Source of the DNA: Mesostigma viride | Lineage: Eukaryota > Streptophyta > Mesostigmatophyceae > Mesostigmatales > Mesostigmataceae | Reading direction: 5' to 3' | DNA: 55,772 nt | NCBI GenBank assembly: GCA_009746045.1 | Contig: RPFO01002351.1 | Location: forward strand, 1-55,772 | In this document: one piece after another, positions 1 through 9,419 of the stretch | Position numbering within the stretch: the stretch's first letter is position 1 | How the letters are laid out: each line of letters starts with the position of its first letter | Made by a program: the position numbers and the translations under genes | Notes under the pieces: generated by a model | Databases searched by the model: none | What the model was told of the DNA's origin: nothing | Seen by the model: the letters and a program-made list of their open reading frames with translations, nothing else

Positions 1-1687
1 CATCATAGTCCTCTAGGACAGGAAGGTCACATCCACACCCATGACAGGGGCAGTAACCTCTCCCAACACCCTTAGATGCGTCCTACCACTGAAATCAGAC
101 ACCCAGGGGCAACTTGGTTCTCCGACCAGCAGTTCTCCTGTATGCTGAGGTCCCATGACAGAAACCTGTGCATTGGTATCTATCTCCATGGCAGCTACCT
201 CAGGATCATCCAACTGGACAAGCTTGGACACCTTAGGCTCCTTCTTGGCTCTTTGCAAAGCCTGTACAATATCTGATAGACGCACACCCCTAGGCCTGGT
301 GTCGGGCCGTTCCGGAGGTGCAGCCTGTCCGCCTGCTTGCCCAACCACCGTATGTGAAGGTACCCCAGGGGCCGGGCCAGGGTCACCCTGAGGGCTCGAT
401 ACAGCTGTAGCACCCTGATCAGGAAGCTCCACGTCACCCCCGCCTTGTACACCAGCGGGCACCTGGAAGAGGTCTCCTTGATTACCTCCCCGGGGACGGA
501 TCTTTGACCAGGACAGACGGTGCACTGCTTGGGAGCCATCAATGGCCACCCAGCACTTATGGCCAGCGGCTTCTACTCGGGTCACCACCCCATCATGCCA
601 GCTGCCACGTTTCCCTGGAAAGCTTGGTTCCTTCCACACAACAACCTGCATGTTGTCCAACGTTAGGTTCTAGGACACTCCAGCCCTTGTCTTTCTGCCT
701 CAGCTTGAGGAACTTGGCCTCTAGCTTCTCCTTCCATGCCTGCTCAGCACCAGCTGGCAGCATCCTGGTATGCAGCATAAGAGGATTGATGGCAATGTCA
801 CCAAAGAACATGGGAGTCCTGAGGTTCAGCCTATCCTCCACAGAACGTAGCCATGCAGATGTCACAATGGCAGATGACGTCCTTGGAATCCTCTCCACCA
901 GCAGCACAGTCTTGATCTCTTGGATGGCTCTCTCCACCACCCCTTGCTGGCCGTGGCTCTCCCTGGGTGTAATCAGCAACTCTGGAAACTCTGGCAGGTT
1001 CTCACAGCACTCAAACTGAATGTCACACTGCAACAACTCCAACCCAGGGTACCTGCTCCTTGTCAACTTCAGAGCAGCAATCAATGTAGGCTTCTCCATG
1101 TCAGGCAGGATTTCTAGGGTCTTGTACTTGGTATATCTGTCCACTGCCACCAGCAGCTTCAAACCCCTGATTCTCTGAATATCTACCTGCACATGGCCTG
1201 GCTGCAAAATAGGAGTCCTGGCATGAGACTGCTTGGGCTTTCTAGCAACTAGCCTGCACTTGCAAGCTTGAGCAACCTGTTGGCAGATGGAGTACAACTC
1301 ACTTCCTCCCAGCCGTCTAGCAACTTGCAAAGACTGAGCTGCATGGTGGCCAAACATGGTATGCAACCTTGAGGCAATGTCATACAAGAGAGAAAACCTT
1401 TTATTGTCATTATTAGCACTCAAGGTATGTACAGATCCCTTATGTACAGGAGGCACCAGGGTCGTGCCTGTCAGACTGTCTCCAGCCCTATCCTCATCCT
1501 GACCATCCTGTGCCAGTCCTGCACGGTCAGAATGCTTCTGAGATCCACCTGGGTCCACATCACCAGGTCCTACCTCAGGCTCAGCACCGCCATGGCGGGC
1601 ACGTTGGCGAGTAACCACTGCAGCTACAGCTGGCATACTCTCTGTGGTAACCAAGCTTGCCCCATCGTGTCCAATAGGCTCTTTCAC
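1..1687 (-). pseudogene. LTR-retrotransposon pol fragment: integrase
   Basis: Integrase of an LTR retrotransposon, which inserts the cDNA copy into host DNA. The 364-aa frame (593-1687) has a zinc-binding-like segment (LHTMFGHH, then CQQ...CKC), then a core-like domain: VQVDIQ holds the first Asp, LLQCDIQF the second, and SHGQQGVVERAIQEIK the Glu. The Asp-Glu gap is about 29 residues, shorter than the usual 35, so the core may carry a small deletion. The reading continues after a one-base shift near 650 into a second frame (13-660) with an SH3-like tail (SWHDGVVTRV...SWSKIRPR) and an acidic linker, then leaves the window. The annotated frame opens at GTG, so it is an internal piece. Because a Gag knuckle lies directly upstream with no RT between, copia gene order is likely; the lineage is otherwise uncertain. 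A diverged second copy lies at 13571-14350 on the plus strand. Confidence 0.75.
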
Positions 1688-1781
1688 TAGAGCATGGGGC
1701 TGCCCTCACTGCTGTCACTAGCAGCTACATTACACACCCCTGGGGCACCCTCCAGGGTTCAGGGATGTGTGCAGGCTCAAG

Positions 1782-1967
1782 TCAATGATCAGCAGCCTTG
1801 CCCTTGCCCTTATCCTGGGATGGACCAGCCTTGTCCTTGCTGCCACCCTGAGCTGGCTTGCTCTGACCTTCCTGCCTCAGGTACGAGGGACACTCATTCC
1901 TGAAGTGACCCTTTCCCTGGCAGAAATAACATTCCACCTGACTGATGTCCCGTGAGGTCCACTGCTG
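1782..1967 (-). pseudogene. Gag CCHC zinc-knuckle fragment
   Basis: Nucleocapsid-type zinc knuckle that packages retrotransposon RNA. At 1890-1931 the minus strand reads CYFCQGKGHFRNEC, a perfect C-x2-C-x4-H-x4-C motif, followed by a Lys/Gln/Gly-rich tail and a TGA stop at 1782-1784. There is no start codon in the piece. Upstream the sequence appears to change frame near 1960, so the rest of Gag is degraded. It sits 5' of the integrase fragment on the same strand and is probably part of the same element. No protease DTG motif was seen between the two, so the element is already incomplete. Confidence 0.75.
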
Positions 1968-2172
1968 GGCCCAGCCTTGGGAGGACCACCCACCCTCTTG
2001 AAGTCAAACTGGGACTGTGGATGTCCCGACTTCGGCGGGGTCCCCCGTCCAGCCCTTCTGTCACGCCCCCTCCTGGACCTTCCTCGACCCCTTGAAGAGG
2101 TCTCAGGCCTCTCGAGGGCGCTGGGCCCCCGTGGCCCGATCCCTCATGGACTTAACCCTTGGATGGTGTCCA

Positions 2173-2198
2173 ACTGGTTCCTAAAAGTAGTTACCAGT
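2173..2198. repeat. 26-bp palindromic motif, copy 1
   Basis: Imperfect palindrome with arms ACTGGT and ACCAGT; the arms extend to CAACTGGT/ACCAGTTG at 2171-2200. It differs from the copy at 4186-4211 at five of 26 positions. It lies just beyond the end of the Gag relic. Confidence 0.6.
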
Positions 2199-2239
2199 TG
2201 CACTTTGCATTATAAGGTCCACAAACCAACCTAATAACA

Positions 2240-4180
2240 ATTTTACTATCCATATTGGGACCAAAGCACACACATATATATAGTTACTTGGGGGTCATGC
2301 CATTGGTCATGTTGCACTGTCCTATGGGTACATATTAAGGACCCCCCCCCAGGGGGGGGCTGGGTGCGAGACATGACACACTTATCATGCATTATTGGAC
2401 GTTTAGACGGTGAAGTTGACCCTGGCCTCGTAAAGGCAGTTGCACAGGTAGCTGGGCATGGCTACTGAACACTGACACCGGAGGTTGTCCCAGGGACCCA
2501 TCAGGCAGATCTAAAAATAACTGGTGACTAAAAATAGGGACCAGTTTCCTTGGTACAATTGCTATCATTACAAGGCAAGTTTCCTAGTCCACATCGTCAA
2601 AAAACATCATAGATGGCAAGGCATGCATAGTTTCATCAATCCCAGCCTACAGAACATGCACTATAGCATCCAAACATAGATCACAACACCAATGCACAGC
2701 TGCACTCCTACGTATCATGGCATGGTACAAGGGCGAAGACTATAGCCAACACACTAACTACCACATGCTCATTTTTCTCACATGGCGATGCTCTAATAAG
2801 CGTGTTCCAAAAGGCCTAGCATGGTGACAATGCTAGTTGAAGCTCATTTTATGCTGGGCTTGATTATATTAGCTGCTAATCGTACGAAGCAACAACACAG
2901 CAACAAGAGGCATTGTCACGGTAGTGGTGATCTTTGAGCTTTACATGTTGCCATGTAAAGCTCAAATCATCACTAACGTGCGGCTTCAACTATATTTCAT
3001 GTTGGTGTGAAGAAGTAAAACCATATGGTAGCTAGCAAGGGCTAATAGTAAGTATGACACTATGCCAAGGCCCAAGTGCACACGTAGCAAGGGGGTGCAA
3101 GGGGCTGTGTTACACATGCATCCAAAACATGAGAAACGACCTCCACGTGCATGGCCGAAGTGAAAGAATATAGAGACAATGCACTGACATTGTATTTTAT
3201 GCCAGCAAGGCACTGGGGCTTCCATGCTTGTTACATGGAGTGACTGCACAATGGCGCAGGCTTCCCATACTAGCAAAGCAAAAAGGCCAACCTAAAACAG
3301 GTCAGAATACCAACTGTCTTGAAGTTCTTAGGCAGTAAAAACCATCGTGATACCATAAACCACTTTTCTAAATGTTATATCAATCGTTATTTTCGTATAT
3401 TTGGTGTAAACACGGCTAATCATGAAGAAAACGGATGAAAAACTGATCGCAGTGGTTGTGTGCAACAACCACCGTTGACCAATCCATAGAGTAGTAAAAT
3501 AGTGACTTTTAGCCTATCAAATTTTTCGATTACAGGTCCAAGATTACTTACCGAACGATAGAACAGCTTTACCTTGTCGATGGCCGACGCTGGGATACTA
3601 AACTGCGCCCTGAGGTCGAAACCGCAAATTATGGGTCTTGCGGGAGTTAGCACGCCGGAGGCAAGAAGGTGCCTCGCGACTTTCCCGGCCCATGAGCGCT
3701 AATGGAATATGCGAAACACAATATATAAAAACTATTCGTGGCGAAACACCCCATGATACGACGTCAAACAACAAGATCTAGCTCCATCATCACCGCCCAG
3801 ACAAAAAACGCGCCCTGCCGCAATAAAATCCAGCCCGAGATAACTGCGCGCATCATTAGATGTTGCGTGACTGCGGCTATAGCATGTTTATAACGTATAA
3901 ATTATGCCTACAAAATTTGGAACGGATCCATGCATCGATGCTCCTACACCAATCAATTTTCTGCACCGCCATAGCCTCGAATTTGCATACACGTCAATAT
4001 TTTACATCCACGTTTCGTCCCATTTTACTGGGTACCCCCTGTACTTTGGTACTTCATACCTCCCTGTACACTTGTCCAAATATAGTGATGTCCGGTTGCA
4101 AGCTGTAGTACACATCTAGATCTAGCAGCAGATCAAATAATATCATGGATACTACTTCTGGCATTCGCGCCAGCTCGGTT
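2240..4180. other. Non-coding region with small hairpins
   Basis: No supported gene. It contains a C10-A-G8 palindromic run near 2342-2360 and a strong hairpin at 2933-2966 (15-bp perfect stem TTTGAGCTTTACATG, loop TTGC). That hairpin sits inside a weaker outer inverted repeat (AGTTGAAGC near 2834 and GCTTCAACT near 2983). Short ORFs at 3420-3653 (minus) and 3860-4119 (plus) show no domain or codon signal and are not called. Confidence 0.6.
2520..2545. repeat. 26-bp palindromic motif, copy 2
   Basis: Same motif in the opposite orientation to copy 1. It differs from the 4215-4240 copy at three of 26 positions and keeps the ACTGGT...ACCAGT arms. Confidence 0.6.
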
Positions 4181-4185
4181 CTAAA

Positions 4186-4240
4186 ACTGGTACCTATTTC
4201 TAGTTACCAGTAAAACTGGTAACTAGAAATAGGTACCAGT
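4186..4240. repeat. Perfect 26-bp inverted repeat with 3-nt loop
   Basis: Arms 4186-4211 and 4215-4240 are exact reverse complements separated by AAA. Each arm is a copy of the 26-bp motif also found singly at 2173 and 2520. The structure ends 6 bases before the stop codon of the Gag-like gene (4246), on its 3' side. It could be a terminator-like RNA hairpin, a recombination site or an element terminus; the sequence does not decide. Confidence 0.85.
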
Positions 4241-4245
4241 ACCAT

Positions 4246-5069
4246 TTATGGGTTAACCGTAGGTTCAGCGGCCTCCTCGTCACCTTGACGAGGGCGCTTA
4301 CCACCCACGTACTTGCCGCTGAAACACTCATACAACTGGTCCGTCATGGCTGCCCAGCCATGGACCTGTCGCATGTGGATGGTCACATTATCCATGGTGA
4401 CCGGATCCAGCTGCAGCGACTTGAGAAAGTCGCCCATGGCCATCCGATCTGCGACGAAGAAGCCCTTGGCCATGGCGTCCTCCCTCAGCTTGACGAAGTC
4501 TTCAAAGGCGTGGACCACTAGCTGCCCCTTGATGGGCTTGTAGTCCAGGTATTCTTGCTTCAGGTGGGACCCATCTATGGTCCTCTTGTCACTCAGGAAC
4601 ACCCTGAGTCGCGTCATAAACGCCGCCCAGGTGTCCCCCGCCGCGTGTCGCTCCCGAACAAACTTGAACAGCCGCCTCGCCGACTGCCTTATGTACTGGC
4701 ACTAGACGCTAGGATGCGAAGCTTGTCCCCGGTGTATATCTCCGTGTACAAGTTCATGTCCTCTAACATCCTCTCAGCATCTCGGGGCTGCCAATTGTCC
4801 TTGATGGACTGAAACTGGCCTAGCACCGCGTACCCCTCAGCCACCGTCGGTCGCTTAGGCGCCGCTTGATCTGCGGCTGGCGCGTTCTGACCGCCCTGCG
4901 ATCCTTGGCTCTGATTATCTGGCACCTCAGCCTGGTCTCCCAGCGCCTGGCCGTCCCCGCGTCCATCGCGTCCACCGCGTCCATCGCGTCCATCTCGTAC
5001 ATCCATTCCAGCGCCGCGCCGCGCGAAGCCCATAAAGCCCGCTTGTTGGTTGATAGCACCCTCACTCAT
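4246..5069 (-). pseudogene. Gag-like protein, frameshifted
   Basis: Probable capsid-type Gag of a retroelement. The ATG at 5069 opens a frame (126 aa) with a Gly/Arg/Asp-rich N-terminus and then helical sequence (GYAVLGQFQSIKDNW, LEDMNLYTEIYTGDKL). It stops at 4689. A neighbouring frame continues the homologous-looking sequence (QYIRQSARRLFKFVRERH, then DTWAAFMTRLRVFLSD) through residues such as LVVHAFEDFVKLRED to a TAA at 4246. One base gained or lost near 4690 explains the break. No zinc knuckle, protease or polymerase follows. The pattern W-x2-F-x2-L-x2-F-L-x-D resembles Gag capsid cores, but this is a by-eye judgement. The 306-aa ORF upstream on the same strand is probably part of the same unit. 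Confidence 0.5.
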
Positions 5070-5171
5070 GATGGCTTCTGTTCAGATCTGCTACAGCCAG
5101 CCAAGTGGCCAAGCAGTAATTAAAGCAATATAAGCTACTGAACAAGAAAGGAAAGTGCCAAGTGTTACCAC

Positions 5172-6092
5172 TCAGGCAAGACCACCACGGCTGGCCCCAG
5201 GCGCGCCCTGGTTCTCCTTGTCGCTGTCGTCGTCGCTGTCGCTCACCACAATCAGCTCTGGCACCCTGCTCCCCGCTGCGCCGTCGTCGACCCGCTGTCG
5301 GCCCGCGATGACTGAATCGTCACCGTTGGTATAGTAGACAGGTGACAACCCGTCGTTGGCACCCCGCGGATTGTATCTTGGCACCTCGTGGTCGCCAAGT
5401 GTCTCGTCGCCTAGCCCAGCGACACCCCCTGCTCCCACCTCAAGGTCACTATCGTACCCAAGAGGTGCAAACTCTTCCCAACGCGTCACACGAACGCGAA
5501 GGGGCTGGGGCAGTTCCTGAAAAGGAACTCTTGCTCGCTCCGGAAACCTGCCGACTCTTGCCGCGCGCTGTCCTCCGGTGATGGCTTCCGCTGTCGCCCC
5601 GACCTCTGCAAGCCGCCTGTGATGCTCCGCTCCGCGTCGTTCACGCCTAACTGGCCCCGCTGCAACACCCTCGTCGCCGATGACGCCTGCGAAAGTACGT
5701 GGTAAACCCGCACCCGCTGCTGTCGGTACAAACTCGTGTCGCACTGCGCCAGCTGCCTCCGCAACCTCGCCACGCCTTGCCGCCAACTCCGCACGCACTC
5801 GCTCAGCTACTGCTGTAATCACCGTCTGGATGCCGACCAAACCGTGAAGCTCCTGCTCGAGGTCGTCGATGCTCCGGTGCTCCGGAATGACGATGGTTTG
5901 TACGTGCCGCAGAATTCGCTCCCAATCTTCGACCTGGTCGTCGACGAATTGCACGAAGCTGCGATTAACAGGCGGACGATCTGCAAGCAATAAAGATAGA
6001 TCCCGAACGACACGACGCAATTCAGGCGAAATCGAACCCCCAGCAGACTGCCGAAACCGGAAATCCTGCTGCCGTTGTTCTTCCTGCACCAT
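5172..6092 (-). CDS. Hypothetical 306-aa protein upstream of Gag-like gene
   Basis: Intact frame from ATG (6090-6092) to TGA. I do not recognise the family. The N-terminal half is predicted helical and charged (ELRRVVRDLSLLLADRPP, VDDQVEDWERILRHVQTI, VITAVAERVRAELAARRGE), consistent with a coiled-coil or assembly domain. The middle is Ala/Gly/Arg-rich. The C-terminus is acidic and disordered (LIVVSDSDDDSDKENQG). About 100 bases separate it from the Gag-like gene on the same strand, so the pair may be ORF1 and ORF2 of one retroelement. A TATA-like box lies about 300 bases upstream. It could instead be a host gene; transcript data would decide. Confidence 0.45.
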   Translation of the reverse strand: MVQEEQRQQDFRFRQSAGGSISPELRRVVRDLSLLLADRPPVNRSFVQFVDDQVEDWERILRHVQTIVIPEHRSIDDLEQELHGLVGIQTVITAVAERVRAELAARRGEVAEAAGAVRHEFVPTAAGAGLPRTFAGVIGDEGVAAGPVRRERRGAEHHRRLAEVGATAEAITGGQRAARVGRFPERARVPFQELPQPLRVRVTRWEEFAPLGYDSDLEVGAGGVAGLGDETLGDHEVPRYNPRGANDGLSPVYYTNGDDSVIAGRQRVDDGAAGSRVPELIVVSDSDDDSDKENQGAPGASRGGLA

Positions 6093-6390
6093 TCACCACC
6101 GGACGAGCTCCTCGCATCGTCAACGCTGCACACCGCAACCGGCAACGACCCTCCTGGCCGTTCCGCTGAGACTGGTTGTAATTTGAGTTAAACGTTCCTA
6201 GCAAACGCAATGTGAAGGATATGGTTGCAATGCAGCAATGTGTGAATATGGTTGGAAACGGAGCTTTGTTAAAATTGGATAATGTTACAGCGCTCACACA
6301 CTTGAGGCTTGTACACGCGCTTGCCAAGTCAAGGCAAAACACGTGAGGCGGGCTCGCAAGAGATATGCCCAATTGGCACTGGCCTATTGT

Positions 6391-6397
6391 TTATATA
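6391..6397 (-). promoter_or_regulatory. TATA-box-like element
   Basis: The minus strand reads AAGTATATAAACA, a good TATA box about 295 bases upstream of the ATG at 6092. The surrounding 6100-6560 region has no gene and could be a promoter or the U3 of a degraded LTR. No matching second LTR was found. Confidence 0.35.
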
Positions 6398-6860
6398 CTT
6401 GTGCACTGTGCTTGCTAGTCCTGAGCAGCCTAGGAGGCCTGCTCAGTAATAACACCCCCGGTACAGTATTCACTACCTGTACAGCGCCCACTTCCTATAC
6501 AGTAGGTCTTCCATACAGGCACAGTGACCACAGAGTACAGTCACCACAGTGATTATTGCATCTGCACCTAGAAGTCCAGGACTAGGCCTGCGGTACCAAC
6601 AGACCACAGGTTAAGGTTCCTATTTCCTGCGTACGACGTATTAATCCAATACCGTCGTAGGTACAGCACCTAATTCCTGTCAGCCCAGGAATTACTGTCG
6701 ACCCCATATGTCGTCGGCAAATATTCACGTCCGACTTAGAAGAACAGCCGGCTCGCGCTCGCGCGCGACCGGGAAGTCGGAACGCCATAACTTTCTTGAT
6801 ACTTGTCGGAATGAACTCGTTCCGGTGCCGCTGGAATCGTAGAGATATGCCGAATCAGGA

Positions 6861-7247
6861 TCACGCCAATGCGCTTGGCGTTAACTCAAGCCGCTGGGGG
6901 CCGGCCAGACCAAGGGTGGTGTCGACCTGGCTGGTGCGTGCAAGGTGTCCTACAAATGCTATCCTACGCTGTCTAATCTCGTCCGAAACACGAGGCATGC
7001 CATGATACAGAGACTCTGATGGCGGACGCTCGGAAAAACCTACCTGCCGGAGCATCCTGTAAACTGTGCCGTCGAGCCGAGCTGTCAGCTTGGGGGGGAG
7101 GGTCCACGCCTCGGCGCCATACGTGAGCACCGTGAGGACGAGGACCTTGAAGAGCATGCGCTTGCGGTGCCCGTTCAGGCCCTTCGAGCGCCAGTAGGGT
7201 GTGAGCGAACGGAGCTTGGCCCAGGCAAGGCCGATGCGGGTGTCCAC
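6861..7247 (-). pseudogene. LINE ORF2 C-terminal fragment
   Basis: C-terminal part of a non-LTR retrotransposon reverse transcriptase. Diagnostic segments are FKVLVLTVLTYGAEAWTL, LDGTVYRMLRQVGF and IRQRRIAFVGHLART, a pattern common downstream of the RT fingers/palm in many LINEs. It matches the 30010-30591 fragment throughout and so is the same superfamily, though clearly diverged. The frame is 5'-truncated at about 7260, next to a TAATTAAT. Catalytic RT motifs (the YADD box) and the endonuclease are absent. No (TTAA)n tail was found 3' of it. Confidence 0.7.
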
Positions 7248-7739
7248 ATCGTCGGTGCCAAGCTAATTAATACACACTTATAATGGCTAGCAATACCAAT
7301 TACAAATGGATAGTTGCCCCAGGTTTAATGTGTAGGCGTATTCGCACTTATCATTCATCAAACCAAGAGGACGAGACTCTCGTCCTCGGACCAATTTCAC
7401 CTAGGTCTGCCACTACGCTGGCAAGGGGCGCCGACATGGCGCCGACCTTCCAAAGCATGCAGTCCACACAAGATCCTCGGGTCGACATCGACCCTCGCCT
7501 ACAGAATCCACGCATGAGTACAATATCTCAACTAGCTATAAAGTACGCAGCGCGGCGCGACTGCACCGGCCCCTAGAAGATACACGCATACAACAACCTA
7601 GGCCCAAAATAACTGGTCCGAATCACACAAACTGTCATAGTTCCATACAAAAGTCCTGACCAAGGGACAATTCCCAAATTAAGTCCCGAAATGAGTCCCA
7701 AAGTCCTACGGACTATGACAACAAGTCAAACTACATAAT

Positions 7740-7800
7740 TTATTCCATTGTTACGTCCGTCCAAAAGGGCCGGGACGTAACACTCCTCCCCCCCCACGGG
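7740..7800 (-). mobile_element. LTR edge with adjacent polypurine tract
   Basis: On the minus strand a run of G with GAGGAG (polypurine tract) is followed at 7783 by TGTTACGTCCCGGCCC, a typical gypsy-type LTR start. TACGTCC/GGACGTAA also forms an inverted repeat across 7755-7783. This places the 3' LTR of a minus-strand element to the left of 7783 and its internal region to the right, which fits the Gag and protease relics at 11.3-13.5 kb. The LTR's other end was not defined and no second LTR was recognised. Confidence 0.45.
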
Positions 7801-8604
7801 GGTCGGTAGTCCCTACCGTACAAGAGATAGAAAGGAAACAAGTAAGCTACGCTACTATAAGAGTACTATGTCCCAACCCCGGTTCACCCGCGGGTTAGTA
7901 ATACCAATTCCTCTAGAGGTTGATACACAGGACCAACCCTGACGTAGTAGCATGAAACAGGATGACAGGATCATTCCGCCATCCGTCATAAAACTCTCAC
8001 AACCATCTCAGCGACCGCCGTTGTTGACGCGCCGATCCACTGGAGCCACCTTAGGGGGCGCCACCGCGTGCCCTATCCCATCCACATAATAATGCACAGT
8101 CCATGTAATCCCGCGCAACCAGTCCTGAGCAGCCTCAAACTTGATGAAATGTTGACCATAGGGGTACTATGTCCCAGCCCTTGTGCACCAACGGGCCAGT
8201 GAAACCAGGTCCCCCCAGACTTGCCACGCAAGGGCAACTCTTTATATAGCCAATCGGGACTGTCAGCAGGAGGGAATATTTTTCATGCATACAACTTGAT
8301 GATCCGGCCGACGAGGTGGCCAGTCATGTATCCCGTCCAGCCGAAACCCAGCCTTACAGCGCGACTGATGCGCGTAATCACATGACGATTAAGAAGTACT
8401 ACTAGCGTCGACGACGGTGAGGCACAGCATGCAGTGCAGGCCCCATGCTCAGAAGCGAGGGCGTGCACCAGAAGAATCTGATCCATCGCCTCACTACCGA
8501 CAGCTGTACGCGTCCTCTCAAATACAGGCGCGCCGTGAGCCAACCGACCATGCAACGTGGCCGTCCCTGGCCGCCGCTGGAGTGGCTGTATAGAGGGGGA
8601 AGCC

Positions 8605-8803
8605 CTAGCGTGGCCGCTAGAGTGCGCCTCCCCTGCACCTGCGAACGCATGCAGGTGCCCGCAAGGCCCTAGTGTGTCCACTAGAGTGCGCCCCGCCGTC
8701 TCTATCCAGCGCAGGAAACAGTCAAAGTCGATCAACACCGGAAACTTGGATAATATGGCACGTTAAGTGCCCAAAACTAGCAGGGCCCCAGCGTGTCCAC
8801 TGG
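8605..8803 (-). repeat. Three dispersed 16-nt hairpin repeats
   Basis: Copies lie at 8605-8620, 8669-8684 and 8788-8803; each is preceded by GCCC and followed by AGTGCGCC. Each folds into a 6-bp stem with a 4-nt loop. Stems are CTAGCG/CGCTAG, CTAGTG/CACTAG and CCAGCG/CACTGG on the plus strand. Two stem positions change in a pairing-preserving way if the minus strand is the RNA: the third copy then has a G-U pair where the plus strand would have a C-A mismatch. Confidence 0.55.
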
Positions 8804-9415
8804 AGTGCGCCCTGCCAACTCCTCCACGAAGCTGCAGTAGTTTAGGCACAACACCACTCCGGCCGACGTGCATAGACCGGAGCAGTCGCCGGTCCCCGCA
8901 TTCCTTACTGCCAATGTGCCTGAACTCCACCGCAAGCGGGGGAAAACTCCTCAGCTCGCAGTCACACCCTCCGTGACACTTGCACAGCAAGAGCACGGTT
9001 GATGTTTGCGCAGGCCCATATGCATGTGATGCTCGAGGCCGCCGACGTGGACTGCATAGCGCCCGCAATGCCCGCACTTATGCAATGGGCAGGTCGGGGA
9101 GTGACACGCCTTGCAGGAACTGCCGTATCAGTAACGTTGCCCCTGCGAGACACCGTGCTGCTCATGGAGTAGGGCCGAAGCAACCCCGCAGTCCCAAACA
9201 AGAGCTCCTCGGGCTCGATCGCGCCCAGCCCACAGGTGCTCAAGCACATACAGCGATCGTGGACCGGGGTCAATGCCGCGCACGACCGATCACCGCCTGT
9301 CCACCCCGCTTGACTGTCTTGCCCAGGATCCCCATTCCCGCAACAGAAACACGCCCCTATGTATGCAGTCCCCACCGCGCATCGCCACATCCCCCACTCG
9401 AAGCTTGAAGGCCTC
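8777..9415 (-). pseudogene. Cys/His-rich reading frame interrupted by TGA codons
   Basis: Unrecognised. One minus-strand frame runs from 9415 to a TAG at 8777 with only TGA interruptions (two before 8954 and one at 8951-8953). It contains a Cys/His cluster (SCKACHSPTCPLHKCGHCG, then LEHHMHMGLRKH) resembling a C2H2-type zinc finger. Upstream reads CIHRGVFLLREWGSWARQSS. The region is where the pol gene of the surrounding gypsy-like element should lie, but I see no RT or integrase motif. It may be a decayed zinc-finger ORF or chance openness in GC-rich DNA. Confidence 0.22.
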
Positions 9416-9419
9416 TCAC

